Assembly (NCBI GenBank): GCA_022822275.1
Contig: JAJEBZ010000120.1
Location: 1-38,023 of the forward strand
Source: Candidatus Poribacteria bacterium
GTDB taxonomy: Bacteria; Poribacteria; WGA-4E; WGA-3G
DNA length: 38,023 bases
Direction: 5' to 3'
Positions 1 to 8,811 of this stretch are shown here, piece by piece. The first letter of the stretch is position 1. Each line of letters begins with the position of its first letter. The translations under genes and the position numbers were made by a program. The notes under the pieces are model-generated. The model was not told the origin of the DNA, made no database searches, and was given only the letters and a program-made list of their open reading frames with translations.

Positions 1-72
1 ATATATGAGTGTAAAGAGGCTATCTACACCTTGCGCGTACTTTGATATATTTTCTGGAAGCCAATGAAGCAT
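1..72 (-). CDS. coxB: Cytochrome c oxidase subunit II, N-terminal fragment (cut by window edge)
   Basis: This is a partial gene that runs off the left edge. Twenty-four codons are present, starting with ATG at 72-70. They read MLHWLPENISKYAQGVDSLF followed by TLIY. The LPENIS..G..D.LF pattern is the usual start of heme-copper oxidase subunit II, just before its first membrane helix. A strong ribosome binding site (AGGAGG, 5 nt spacing) precedes the ATG. The gene follows the ABC exporter on the same strand with a gap of about 55 nt, so an aa3-type oxidase operon probably continues to the left. The CuA site lies outside the window, so the call rests on the N-terminal pattern and context only. 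Confidence 0.68.
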   Translation of the reverse strand, partial: MLHWLPENISKYAQGVDSLFTLIY

Positions 73-128
73 TCATTCCTCCTTTTCCAAAATCGTAGAC
101 ATAATTATTTATTAGGCGTGCATTTTTA

Positions 129-908
129 CTATGTTTTTGCAGTAGCAGTAAACGTTGCGCCCAAGTAGGTCAAGATACTAAATAGGGTTACAATCAATAA
201 AGAAAAATCCCATGCTGGTATGTCACCAGTTACCGTTGTAGTGCCAAAATAGAGGCTACGACGAAGCGCAGCGAGCCCGTAAGTTAAAGGATTTAGTTTC
301 ATGATCCATGCTAACCAACTGGGTGCTTCAGCACTTGGAAAAAATGCACCAGATAGCAGCCAAATTGGAATAAGTATAAGGTTCATGATCGCATGAAAAC
401 CTTGTGTAGAGTCCATCCGCCAGGCGATCAGCAATCCAAGGTTTGTCAAACCAAACGCCAAAAGCGTCATCACCCCTAACGTTAAGACCAAGGATGTAAT
501 CCCGAATCTAATTCCGATCAATGGCGCGAGGAACAACAGAAGCGCACCTTGCAGAAGTGCTAAGGTTGTGCCACCTAACGCTTGCCCAAGAACGATTCCC
601 CATCTCGCAACGGGTGCTACAAGTACTCCTTGCAGGAAACCTTCACGTCGTTCATTCACAACAGAGATTGTAGCGAAAATAGCGGTAAATAGCAAGACTA
701 AAACGACAATTCCGGGATAAAAGTACTCAATATACCCAGTTTGTTCTGATATACTAGAAGGCTTAAACGAGGCACTCAGGCCACTTCCAATGAGAATCCA
801 AAACACAAAAGGTTGTGCAATAGCACTGAAAAGGCGACTTCGTTGTCGGTAAAACCTAACGATTTCACGCCACCAAATTGTTGAGACAGGTAGTAGAACG
901 TTAACCAC
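129..908 (-). CDS. ABC-2 type transporter, permease subunit
   Basis: A 259-residue integral membrane protein with about six hydrophobic segments, of the ABC2_membrane/DrrB-like family. It lies 12 nt behind its ATPase partner and surely forms the exporter with it. The start is GTG, supported by AGGGG about 9 nt upstream. The substrate is unknown. Because the pair sits between cytochrome and cupredoxin genes and a cytochrome oxidase gene, a role in metal, heme or lipid handling during oxidase assembly (as NosFY and similar pairs are thought to have) is a reasonable inference, but the sequence does not show it. A drug or polyketide exporter is the alternative. Confidence 0.85.
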   Translation of the reverse strand: MVNVLLPVSTIWWREIVRFYRQRSRLFSAIAQPFVFWILIGSGLSASFKPSSISEQTGYIEYFYPGIVVLVLLFTAIFATISVVNERREGFLQGVLVAPVARWGIVLGQALGGTTLALLQGALLLFLAPLIGIRFGITSLVLTLGVMTLLAFGLTNLGLLIAWRMDSTQGFHAIMNLILIPIWLLSGAFFPSAEAPSWLAWIMKLNPLTYGLAALRRSLYFGTTTVTGDIPAWDFSLLIVTLFSILTYLGATFTATAKT

Positions 909-920
909 TTCCTTCTTCCC

Positions 921-1841
921 CTACTCAAATGGGTTGCCAGTTAACTTGATGAACACGTCCTCTAATGTCGGTTTTCCGAAACGAACCGCTTGAATTTCAT
1001 CAGGAAATGCTGCAACAACATCTCTAACAAACTCATGTGCATTTTGGCATTCAATGCATAAACGATCCTCTACGAGTACTGGCGTAACATCAAACTTGCT
1101 AACAAGTGCGGTGCTGAGTGTTTCGCTATTATTACATTCTATCAGTACAACATCCCCACCAATTTGTGTCTTGAGTTCCTTAGGTGTTCCGAGAGCAACT
1201 AACTTACCAGAATCCAAAATGCCGACACGGGTGCATTCGTCTGCTTCGTCCATCAGATGTGTTGTGAGTAGAATAAGAATATTTTCGGTCTCTACAAGTA
1301 GTTTCAGATAGTCATTGAGTTGCCGCCGAACCCCTACATCCAACCCACTACTTGGTTCATCAAGCAGTAATACATAAGGTGAATGCAGCATTGCTTTGGC
1401 GATTTCTACGCGTCTTTGTAATCCTCCAGATAACTTTTCAACAAGGTCATTTGCTCTATTATCTAAACCGAATTTCTCAAGTAGTTCAGAAATTCGGCAC
1501 CTCAGGTTTTTGCCGTTGAGTCCGTAGAGATGACCGTGATGTCGTAAATTTTCCCTAACAGTGAGTTTTATGTCAAGTGCTGGCTGTTGAAAAACAACCC
1601 CCATTAATTTCCGTATCGCTTTTGCCTGTATGCGTAGGTCAAATCCGAGAATATTGGCACTGCCCGATGTTAGTGGCATCAACGTAGACAGAATCTTAAA
1701 AAGGGTTGTTTTTCCGCTTCCGTTCGGTCCGAGTAGGCAAAAAATCTCCCCTCGAGATATGGTCAAACTTAAGTTATCCAACGCACAACGTGTGCCGTAA
1801 TGGTGCGTTAGGTTTTCGACCGTGACCGTGTTTTTACTCAC
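921..1841 (-). CDS. ABC transporter ATP-binding protein
   Basis: A 306-residue cytoplasmic ATPase that powers the adjacent ABC-2 permease. The Walker A motif GPNGSGKTT lies near residue 38, the Q-loop Gln near 85, the signature LSGG near 137, Walker B VLLLDEP near 157, and the switch His in LTTHLMDEAD near 195. About 75 residues after the ATPase core form the C-terminal extension common to DrrA/CcmA-like exporters. The start is GTG and overlaps the TGA stop of the preceding cupredoxin gene (GTGA), so the two are probably translationally coupled. That ties the exporter to the respiratory operon. Substrate unknown. Confidence 0.9.
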   Translation of the reverse strand: MSKNTVTVENLTHHYGTRCALDNLSLTISRGEIFCLLGPNGSGKTTLFKILSTLMPLTSGSANILGFDLRIQAKAIRKLMGVVFQQPALDIKLTVRENLRHHGHLYGLNGKNLRCRISELLEKFGLDNRANDLVEKLSGGLQRRVEIAKAMLHSPYVLLLDEPSSGLDVGVRRQLNDYLKLLVETENILILLTTHLMDEADECTRVGILDSGKLVALGTPKELKTQIGGDVVLIECNNSETLSTALVSKFDVTPVLVEDRLCIECQNAHEFVRDVVAAFPDEIQAVRFGKPTLEDVFIKLTGNPFE

Positions 1842-2647
1842 TTGGTCTCTTCAACTTTAAGTGTAAATTCCTGTTTAACTTCACCACCTGCTTCGACTTT
1901 AACAGTGACAGGTGCTTTGTTGTTTGTTCCACAAACTTCATGCCAATAACCTAATTTGTAGGTCCCTGGAGGAACATCTTCAAGCGTGAATTCACCCTTT
2001 TCGTTTGTCACAGCGAAATACGGATGCGGTACATACGCGATCCATGCTTTCATCCATCCGTGGATATCGCATTTGACTTCAATAGGACCTTCCGCCTTTT
2101 TGGCGACACCTTCACGTGACAACCGCATTTTTTTGCGGGTTTTTGGCTGTTGTTTGTTCACAGAGGTATTGTTTTTCTTTGTCCCGAAGATATGCACATT
2201 GTGTGTTGCCTTGTCGCTATTCAGCACTGTAAGGACTATACCAACAGGGACAATCTGCACATGCGGATCAAATCGGCACTCCTTTTGGTCAAGCTCCGGT
2301 TTTTTCGCTTCCGCATCAAAATCTTTGCCTTTGGTAATATCCATCAGATAGACAATTGTATTTTTCAAAACGTTACCATCACCAACGACAAGTGACTCGT
2401 CAAATTTAGCAACAGCATCACAAACTGCTTGGTCTTTATTGATTGCGAGTTTTTTCTTTTCAGGTACTTCGCCATCAAACTTTACAACGCCACTTATTTT
2501 TCCTCCGTTAGCAACTGCCTCTACTTTATACGCTTCTGGAAAAACAAGTTTATTCATATCTTCTTCTTCGTGATTGTCTGCTAATACAATTAGCGAGAAA
2601 CCACATGCGGCAAGAAGTGCAAGGCATGCAAACATTTTCGTTTTCAT
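1838..2647 (-). CDS. Periplasmic cupredoxin-like protein with C-terminal carboxypeptidase-regulatory-like domain
   Basis: A 269-residue secreted protein. The hydrophobic N-terminus is followed by an acidic stretch; cleavage could be ordinary (near VLA-DN) or lipoprotein-type (LAAC, Cys15). The middle has the ligand set of a type 1 copper site: His149 in THNVH, then Cys193, His196 and Met199 in CDIHGWM. Residues ~215-265 form a beta domain with the EF.L..VPPG.Y signature seen in carboxypeptidase-regulatory-like folds. The likely role is one-electron transfer in the periplasm between the neighbouring cytochromes. The ribosome binding site AAAGGAG is 7 nt from the ATG. It is a paralogue of the protein at 8812-9579. 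Copper binding is inferred from the motif. Confidence 0.8.
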   Translation of the reverse strand: MKTKMFACLALLAACGFSLIVLADNHEEEDMNKLVFPEAYKVEAVANGGKISGVVKFDGEVPEKKKLAINKDQAVCDAVAKFDESLVVGDGNVLKNTIVYLMDITKGKDFDAEAKKPELDQKECRFDPHVQIVPVGIVLTVLNSDKATHNVHIFGTKKNNTSVNKQQPKTRKKMRLSREGVAKKAEGPIEVKCDIHGWMKAWIAYVPHPYFAVTNEKGEFTLEDVPPGTYKLGYWHEVCGTNNKAPVTVKVEAGGEVKQEFTLKVEETK

Positions 2648-2716
2648 TTTTTTCTCCTTTATGATTGTAGGTTTAGGCTATTACTGCCCCTATTTTTTCA
2701 TCGTTTGTATATTATT

Positions 2717-4423
2717 CTATTCTGTGTTTCTGCGTTGCATAAACCCTCGTAAACCGATTAGCAAACCTAAAGAGAGCAACGCCACTATCGGTGGATAAAT
2801 AAACCTTTTTACTGAGGGTACAGGTTCTAACACAAAAGAATACCAACTTGATATCACCCGTTTTGTCCCAACATCACCGTTTGCCCCATCCCATAATGAG
2901 AAGGCAATTGGTACAAATACACCCGGTTTCAGCTGCAGGTCTTTTTTATCATCAGTTTCCAATGCCCGTTTGACCCACAACTTGTATTGTCCTTTTGAGT
3001 ATGCACTCTCGGTTTCAATGTCCCCTTGGAATTCTTGTTCTGTAGCATTATTGATGCCTTTTGCAGTAAGTTCCGTAGTTTTTTCTGGTGCAGAAGCTTG
3101 CCATTGCCACAGATATACAGCCAGTTTTCCGCCCCAAAGGAAATAAGGTTTCGGTGATGTCGGACCCTTTGGTATTTTCACTGGAAACTGAATTGCAATT
3201 GCATCCTCATAAGTCTTACCTATATCTTCATTTTCTTCTTCTGCTGTATTATGTGTGCGGTCATCCCATATAAAGAGAAATGCAACCTCTGTGTCGTTAT
3301 AGAAGGATTTGACACTAACCGAGTCAATTGTCGGATTGAATTGTCTCGGTTCAATAATGACCTGTCCAACAAGCGGAAAATAACTTTCTTCAAGCGTATC
3401 CCATACGGCATCGTCCATCGGAGGCAATTCGTCTTCTACATATTGCGATCGGAGTGAGTTCTTACCAATAGCTGCTTCGGGACGTTTCTCTGGTGATAGA
3501 GATTTTACATAGTTCGCAAGATGCCAACTCTTTTCATAAAACGTTTTCATTGATTCCTCATAGAATTTTTTCTGTTCTTCATCTCCTTCACCCGCATTTA
3601 TAAGATCTAAGATGTCAAAAGCATTTGCCATTTTATCCTCAAGTTGTGTATATTCTTCTTCCTCAGCATCCGTCATTTCACCTTTATTATCCAATTGGGT
3701 ATAACGTTGGGCTTCTTCAATAGATAATCCGAAAGCGGGGTCTTCAAACATAGGCATTGCGGAGCCTGCAATCCCACCGACGAACCGCTTGTAAATATCG
3801 TCAATATCGTTGCCGCCTCTGTAATTCCAATTTTGATGAAGGTTTGCTGGCCAACTCTTATAGTCCCACTCATCTGTCAACGTAGGTGCGGATGTGCCAT
3901 CGCCCCGTCCTTCATCGCCGTGGCATTCATAACACGCAAATTGTGTATAAAGTTCTTTGCCAATTTCTATACTCTCTTTAGAGTAGGGAATTTTACCTTT
4001 CAAACTAATTTCTTTAGGTAGTGTTTCACTTTCCTTAAAACCTTCATAGAAGGTCTTAATATATGCAACAACTTGCCAACGCTCATCCGCATCTAATGCA
4101 GTTTCCCATTCTGGCATAGAGGAACCCGGCATGCCTTCGGTAATAATATCAAACAGATCCTGATCGGTTGGCAGCTGACCACTTTCCGTTGAACGTATCT
4201 TATATAATCCCCGTGTGAAATCTCTGGGTTGCGGTAATAGGTTTTCTGCAGCACTACCATCACCCCGTCCTTCAATACCGTGGCAATGTGCGCAGCTATT
4301 ATCATATACCTTTTTCCCTTCAGCAATGTTTTGCGCTTCTGTAGCACCTTGAGCGTGAACAAAGGGTAAAATAAAAAACAAACCTAATATTAGAAGTAAG
4401 AGGGTAAAATTTCTGATTCTCAT
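2717..4423 (-). CDS. Membrane-anchored diheme cytochrome c fused to an ethylbenzene-dehydrogenase-like heme domain
   Basis: A 568-residue periplasmic electron-transfer protein. It has a signal peptide (1-~24, cleaved near VHA-QG) and two class I cytochrome c domains: CAHCH at 44-48 with Met103, and CYECH at 164-168 with Met223. An acidic insert of ~70 residues follows Met223 before the closing helix. Residues ~335-535 resemble the heme-b-binding domain of ethylbenzene dehydrogenase gamma and DMSO-reductase-type subunits (EB_dh). One C-terminal helix (~543-560) anchors it. The start is the ATG at 4423 and not one further upstream, because GGGAGGG lies 8 nt before it and only one base separates it from the preceding stop. 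It probably belongs to the CydA-like oxidase complex. Confidence 0.82.
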   Translation of the reverse strand: MRIRNFTLLLLILGLFFILPFVHAQGATEAQNIAEGKKVYDNSCAHCHGIEGRGDGSAAENLLPQPRDFTRGLYKIRSTESGQLPTDQDLFDIITEGMPGSSMPEWETALDADERWQVVAYIKTFYEGFKESETLPKEISLKGKIPYSKESIEIGKELYTQFACYECHGDEGRGDGTSAPTLTDEWDYKSWPANLHQNWNYRGGNDIDDIYKRFVGGIAGSAMPMFEDPAFGLSIEEAQRYTQLDNKGEMTDAEEEEYTQLEDKMANAFDILDLINAGEGDEEQKKFYEESMKTFYEKSWHLANYVKSLSPEKRPEAAIGKNSLRSQYVEDELPPMDDAVWDTLEESYFPLVGQVIIEPRQFNPTIDSVSVKSFYNDTEVAFLFIWDDRTHNTAEEENEDIGKTYEDAIAIQFPVKIPKGPTSPKPYFLWGGKLAVYLWQWQASAPEKTTELTAKGINNATEQEFQGDIETESAYSKGQYKLWVKRALETDDKKDLQLKPGVFVPIAFSLWDGANGDVGTKRVISSWYSFVLEPVPSVKRFIYPPIVALLSLGLLIGLRGFMQRRNTE

Positions 4424-4424
4424 T

Positions 4425-5201
4425 TTAGTGTCCCTCCCCAAAGGTGCGCGGTTTATAGCCAGTATAGTCGGATAGAAACAGAATAACATCCCAAATCTCG
4501 TCTTGTGTTAGATAGTTTTCCCAGATAGGCATAGCAGAATTCCAAGGAGTACCAGCTGCAGGCATACCAGGTCCTCCTTTACTAATGCGCCAGAAAAAGA
4601 ATGATTCTGAGAAATTAGGAAGAACACCCGGGTCTTGGAAATTCGCTGGTAACGGATTCAACGCATCAGCAAAATGCCCTTTACCATCAAGATGGTCACC
4701 ATGACAATAAAAACAGTTCTGATAATAGACGGTTCTGCCATTCTCTACATGTGACTTATACGCTTCAGGATCATCCTTTTCCAAATGGCGATGCGGGTTT
4801 TCTGCCTCATCCATTGTACCAAGCACTATATCCTTGTATGTCAAATTGTCTGGCGGTGTTGGATGAACAGTCCGAGGGTCTCCGGGTGGATTCGCCTTTT
4901 TGGCAATATTCGTGTAGGTAAATCCGAGCATAAGAAGCGGGATCAACACTGCAAAAACAAGTCTGCGGGTTTGACGATTTTCATCAACGAGTGTCTCGTG
5001 AATAGGACGTAGAAATTCCCGAAACCTCGTGTCTTCCACAGAGATATGTACCAGAATCGCGATGAAGACCAATGCCATATACATCGCTATCACGCTATTT
5101 GGGATCGGTTTTGAGATAACACCACCGACGAAAAATCGCAAAAATACCCAACATACGATGAATATTGCAAAACATATTGTGAAAAGAGATGGTTTTTTCA
5201 T
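4425..5201 (-). CDS. Membrane-bound monoheme cytochrome c
   Basis: A 258-residue protein with three hydrophobic segments (~7-29, 37-54, 80-98) and then a periplasmic class I cytochrome c domain with CFYCH at 163-167. The probable axial Met lies in the later AMPIWENY motif. It is shaped like a membrane subunit that carries electrons at the surface of an integral complex. The ATG at 5201 is chosen over an upstream TTG because GAGG lies 6-7 nt before it. It sits between the diheme cytochrome (5249-6793) and the cytochrome/EB_dh fusion (one-base gap), so the three are clearly one operon with the CydA-like gene. The exact partner is inferred. Confidence 0.85.
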   Translation of the reverse strand: MKKPSLFTICFAIFIVCWVFLRFFVGGVISKPIPNSVIAMYMALVFIAILVHISVEDTRFREFLRPIHETLVDENRQTRRLVFAVLIPLLMLGFTYTNIAKKANPPGDPRTVHPTPPDNLTYKDIVLGTMDEAENPHRHLEKDDPEAYKSHVENGRTVYYQNCFYCHGDHLDGKGHFADALNPLPANFQDPGVLPNFSESFFFWRISKGGPGMPAAGTPWNSAMPIWENYLTQDEIWDVILFLSDYTGYKPRTFGEGH

Positions 5202-5248
5202 GGTTGACCTCAAGTTACGACTTGTTCATCACACAACTCTTATGCGTG

Positions 5249-6793
5249 TTATTCCGTGACCTCTTCCTGTGTATCGCTTGATGCCTCATTGGTTTCTTCT
5301 TCTGCAGTTGCACCTGTCAATGTGCTTAGGTATGCAAGCAGGTCCGCCATTTCTCGAAAACTCAAAAGATCGGGGAAGTTATTTGGCATTGGGGATTTAA
5401 CCTCCAACCTTTTGCCAGAAGCAGATGCTAAGACAGAATTATCCGTATCTATATCAAACGTATCAAAAGTTTCTTCATTTCCATCAACAATGATTACGAT
5501 CTCAAAGTCATCCAATGTTCCAGACACATGTTCACCGACAGTCTTTACTCCATCAAAATCAATGAGTGTCGCCTGTTTTTTCACATCTATTTTTGATACT
5601 GTTTGTGTTTCGTCACCGACCTTTAGCGTTACAGTCGTATCGCTTTCCTCAACGATTTCTCCGCTTACGGGTGCGTCAGCGTCAATAGGTGTTATCGTTA
5701 ATGTCAAATAGCCTCGCCCCTTTAGGTCTGTCAGGTCTTCAATCGGTTCTTCATCAAGATCGCTCAAAAGGATAGTGTGTTCTGTTTCTGTTCCGTCTTC
5801 TGCTTTTGTCCGGACAACGATCTTTTCTGTATCCTGTGAGACAAGCGTGCCCTGGTAGGTTACACCTTGTGCGATCACGGTTACAGAACCATAACCGCTT
5901 ACTATTTCGGCATCAGGGAGTATGATCGATTCCTCAAGATAACGCAGTTCGTTAAATGCAGCGATCTCCGTGAGTTCTGGTGCAGTGACGACTTCAAAGT
6001 CCTCATTACCTTCTCCTGCCTTTGGGTTCTCTAATCCTTGGATTTCGTGACAGGAGATACAAGCTGCGTCTATAAATACCCTTTTTCCTTCTTCAGGATC
6101 ACCGGTAAGCAATGGTGGAAGTGCTTCCGCAGCTGTTCCTATTTCCTTCCTATCAATAGGTTCATCAAAGGGTGTTGGGTCAATTTCACCGCCTTGGCTT
6201 TGTAGAAATGCTATCACGGCTTCAATCTCTAATTTTGTAAGTGCTATCGGATTTTTCCATACTTCAGGCATAATTTTGCCGTATCCTGGCACTAAGTATT
6301 TACTCGGTTCATACAGAGACTCAATGAGATATGTTTTTGCATCTTTTCCGGGTTCTCGATTTGCTGCATTGTTTCCAATGTCTGATAAATCAGGACATCT
6401 TCCCTTTGGTGCAGAGGTGTCTAAGGTGTGGCACGCACTACACTGACCTTTTCCATTAAAAATAGCTAGTCCGATTTCAGCCACCGCATCCGGATCGCTC
6501 CAATCTAATTCAGTCACCGTTCCGGTATTAGTTGATGTATCTGGCACCCATGCAGCGATGAGTGCAAAGAACCAGACAACCCCCAAGGCATAAGTCATTA
6601 GCTTCACGACAATGCCCCATACAAACATATTTAACAGTACTGCAATGAGAAACCAAACCGACCACGGCAACAAGTTCTCAGAACCAATTGGAAAAGCCGG
6701 AGCTTTCGCCAAAAAAGCGATGAAACTCACCAATAATAATAAGAGCCCCGCGATTTTCAAGAGTGTGTTTTTTACTGATTGTGTTTCTTCCAT
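5249..6793 (-). CDS. Membrane-anchored diheme cytochrome c with a large beta insert
   Basis: A 514-residue protein. Three hydrophobic segments (~10-30, 42-62, 64-82) precede two cytochrome c domains: CSACH at 118-122 with Met175, and CISCH at 245-249 with Met469. Between the second heme motif and its Met lie ~165 residues (300-465) of beta-rich sequence made of about three related units (GTLVSQDTEKIVV, GEIVEESDTTVTL, GTLDDFEIVII). Single copies of such units occur in the Planctomycete-type heme-binding domain (TIGR02603-like). The ATG at 6793 shares a base with the TGA of the CydA-like gene (TGATG), which indicates coupled translation and equal supply of both subunits. The start was placed by this overlap and not at an upstream in-frame codon. 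Confidence 0.85.
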   Translation of the reverse strand: MEETQSVKNTLLKIAGLLLLLVSFIAFLAKAPAFPIGSENLLPWSVWFLIAVLLNMFVWGIVVKLMTYALGVVWFFALIAAWVPDTSTNTGTVTELDWSDPDAVAEIGLAIFNGKGQCSACHTLDTSAPKGRCPDLSDIGNNAANREPGKDAKTYLIESLYEPSKYLVPGYGKIMPEVWKNPIALTKLEIEAVIAFLQSQGGEIDPTPFDEPIDRKEIGTAAEALPPLLTGDPEEGKRVFIDAACISCHEIQGLENPKAGEGNEDFEVVTAPELTEIAAFNELRYLEESIILPDAEIVSGYGSVTVIAQGVTYQGTLVSQDTEKIVVRTKAEDGTETEHTILLSDLDEEPIEDLTDLKGRGYLTLTITPIDADAPVSGEIVEESDTTVTLKVGDETQTVSKIDVKKQATLIDFDGVKTVGEHVSGTLDDFEIVIIVDGNEETFDTFDIDTDNSVLASASGKRLEVKSPMPNNFPDLLSFREMADLLAYLSTLTGATAEEETNEASSDTQEEVTE

Positions 6794-8706
6794 CAGTCGT
6801 TTCCTTCTGCTATTGCTTCTGATTCCATTGTAGGAACCGCTTTCTGCTTTTTCCTTTCCCCCCACAAACCGAGCCAGAATATAAATCCGACAAGAGCAAA
6901 GAAGATCACCATAATGATTGAGACCATGTTCACGGCACTACTCAGTGAGGGTGTAAAGGCATCAGCAGAGGTGTCTTTCATGACACCAAATATATGCCAT
7001 CCTTCACGTAAACCGGAACGCGCATAACCCATCAATCCCATAAGAGAGGTAAATGTAATTGCCAGAAGTATTAAAACGTATTGTGACCGCTCCGTCATTT
7101 CTCCCCATTTGATAGTGCCAGATGTCGTTGCTTTTCGATACATGAAGATATCAATGATTGTCACGACAACCATAACAGCAAGCGCGACCAGCACTTGCCA
7201 AGGTGTCAACACATTAACGCGAACATCACTTTCAACTGCAAATCCAACAATGCCGATGACAACAATTACAACTACACCTAAAAAGAAAACGGATGAAATA
7301 ATGATGTTCCCCAGTTTTTTCCAATTTGCGGTAGGTTTTTTCCCTGAACGTCTATAAAACAGAAAACTCAAGAAAGTTGTCAGGATAACGATATTAACCA
7401 CAGTATTCTTTGCAGTCATCAAACCGAATAAGCCAAGATGTGGGTGGTTTGAACCTCCCATCGCAGTTTGTTCTGAAGCAGATGAAATACTGGAAAGTGT
7501 ACGTGGTGTCATCCAGATACCGACACAAATCACAATAATTGCAATCATGATGGGACGATAACGCGCATATTTCTCTGCCCCCTCAATACGTCCCATTCCA
7601 GACCATAGGTAGTAGTTTGCGCCGATAAATAGGATACCAATCATCACCGCTTGTATAATAAACAGCCATGAAAACAGCGCACCCATCATGTTCACACCCA
7701 TGGTGTTGTTGAACATATAGATTTCTCTACCTAACCAATAGCCCGCGAATGGGAGTGGTATCAAACCGCACAAGGCGATAAAGTTTCCGTTGTATCCCAT
7801 CCAATCGTAATGTGCTTTTTCCTCTTTTGTTTTCGCAACAAGGAAACGAAAGGCTGCATAAGCTGCAACAATTGATCCGCCAAAGGCTATGTTACCGATG
7901 AGACGGTGGATATTGACCGGCATCCAGGTAAAATTGTTGACTGCGTCCATGACAGTACCCAAGAATTCACCCGTTGTTTCGTTATGTAGATTGATGACAG
8001 TGGTATCTGTTACCTCTTTTAAGACTTCCGCACGGGTTAATTCAGGATTCTGTGATAGAGTGTGTTCTAACCATCCTTCTTTTGCCTGATCTGATAACTT
8101 GCCGTATTGCGTTGCGGGACTTGTCTGGTAAGTCAGCCATGTGTTTGAGACAAACATAATCGCTGTGCCCCAAATGTTCAACAATACTCCCAAGAATAGA
8201 TGCCACCCTTTATGACGGCCCTGCATCTTATCCCAACCGTATGAATAGAGGTACAACGTGAATGTTTCTCCAAAGAACAGCACAACGTAGAATATCATCG
8301 TCGGACCGAATATCCCACTTAACTTGCTCAGCACCTTCGGATAGCACCAAACAAGAATAAAGACGAGAACACCACCAAGTAGTGCGGTTGTAGAAAATGC
8401 CCCCATACAGAGTTTGATAAACTCTTGTGCCATTCGGTCATACCGTTCCTCCTTGGTTTTCCAACCAATGAATTCAATGATAACAGCGAACATCGGCACA
8501 CCTAAAATAAACGAACCGAACAATAGGTGCAATTGTGCTGCAATCCAAGCAGCGTTTCTACTACCGATCATCGGAAATGGACGATATTCCGCGTCTGTCA
8601 TATCCTGTGCAAATGCTGGTACAATTGAAAACAGAACAAAACCAAGCAGCACAAAACCGATTATGAGGAATATTCGCTTCTTCGTCTGTGATGTGCAACG
8701 ACGCAT
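6793..8706 (-). CDS. CydA-like (cytochrome bd superfamily) oxidase subunit, without a CydB partner
   Basis: A 637-residue integral membrane protein. The first ~35 residues look like a signal sequence or extra helix. Residues ~50-195 match CydA closely: His60 in QLHLLFGSFILG (position of E. coli His19), Glu147 in GETFTLYLYSYGWDKM (position of Glu107), and the later FVSNTWLTYQTSP block. His267 in NIHRLIGNIAFGG fits the heme b558 His. No acidic residue stands at the Glu99 position (Phe/Tyr there), and the GRQPW quinol-site motif is absent. No cydB is nearby; three anchored cytochromes c follow instead. Known bd-superfamily branches lack the quinol site, so oxidation of cytochrome c or cupredoxin is the likely activity. 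Oxygen as acceptor is inferred. Confidence 0.8.
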   Translation of the reverse strand: MRRCTSQTKKRIFLIIGFVLLGFVLFSIVPAFAQDMTDAEYRPFPMIGSRNAAWIAAQLHLLFGSFILGVPMFAVIIEFIGWKTKEERYDRMAQEFIKLCMGAFSTTALLGGVLVFILVWCYPKVLSKLSGIFGPTMIFYVVLFFGETFTLYLYSYGWDKMQGRHKGWHLFLGVLLNIWGTAIMFVSNTWLTYQTSPATQYGKLSDQAKEGWLEHTLSQNPELTRAEVLKEVTDTTVINLHNETTGEFLGTVMDAVNNFTWMPVNIHRLIGNIAFGGSIVAAYAAFRFLVAKTKEEKAHYDWMGYNGNFIALCGLIPLPFAGYWLGREIYMFNNTMGVNMMGALFSWLFIIQAVMIGILFIGANYYLWSGMGRIEGAEKYARYRPIMIAIIVICVGIWMTPRTLSSISSASEQTAMGGSNHPHLGLFGLMTAKNTVVNIVILTTFLSFLFYRRSGKKPTANWKKLGNIIISSVFFLGVVVIVVIGIVGFAVESDVRVNVLTPWQVLVALAVMVVVTIIDIFMYRKATTSGTIKWGEMTERSQYVLILLAITFTSLMGLMGYARSGLREGWHIFGVMKDTSADAFTPSLSSAVNMVSIIMVIFFALVGFIFWLGLWGERKKQKAVPTMESEAIAEGND

Positions 8707-8811
8707 TTTGGGGTTTCTCTCAAATGTTGTTTTTTCAACTTAAAATCTAAAGTTTGTATGCCAAGTTGCGTGAATGCAAACCTGACATACAATACATTAT
8801 TGGTGATACTA

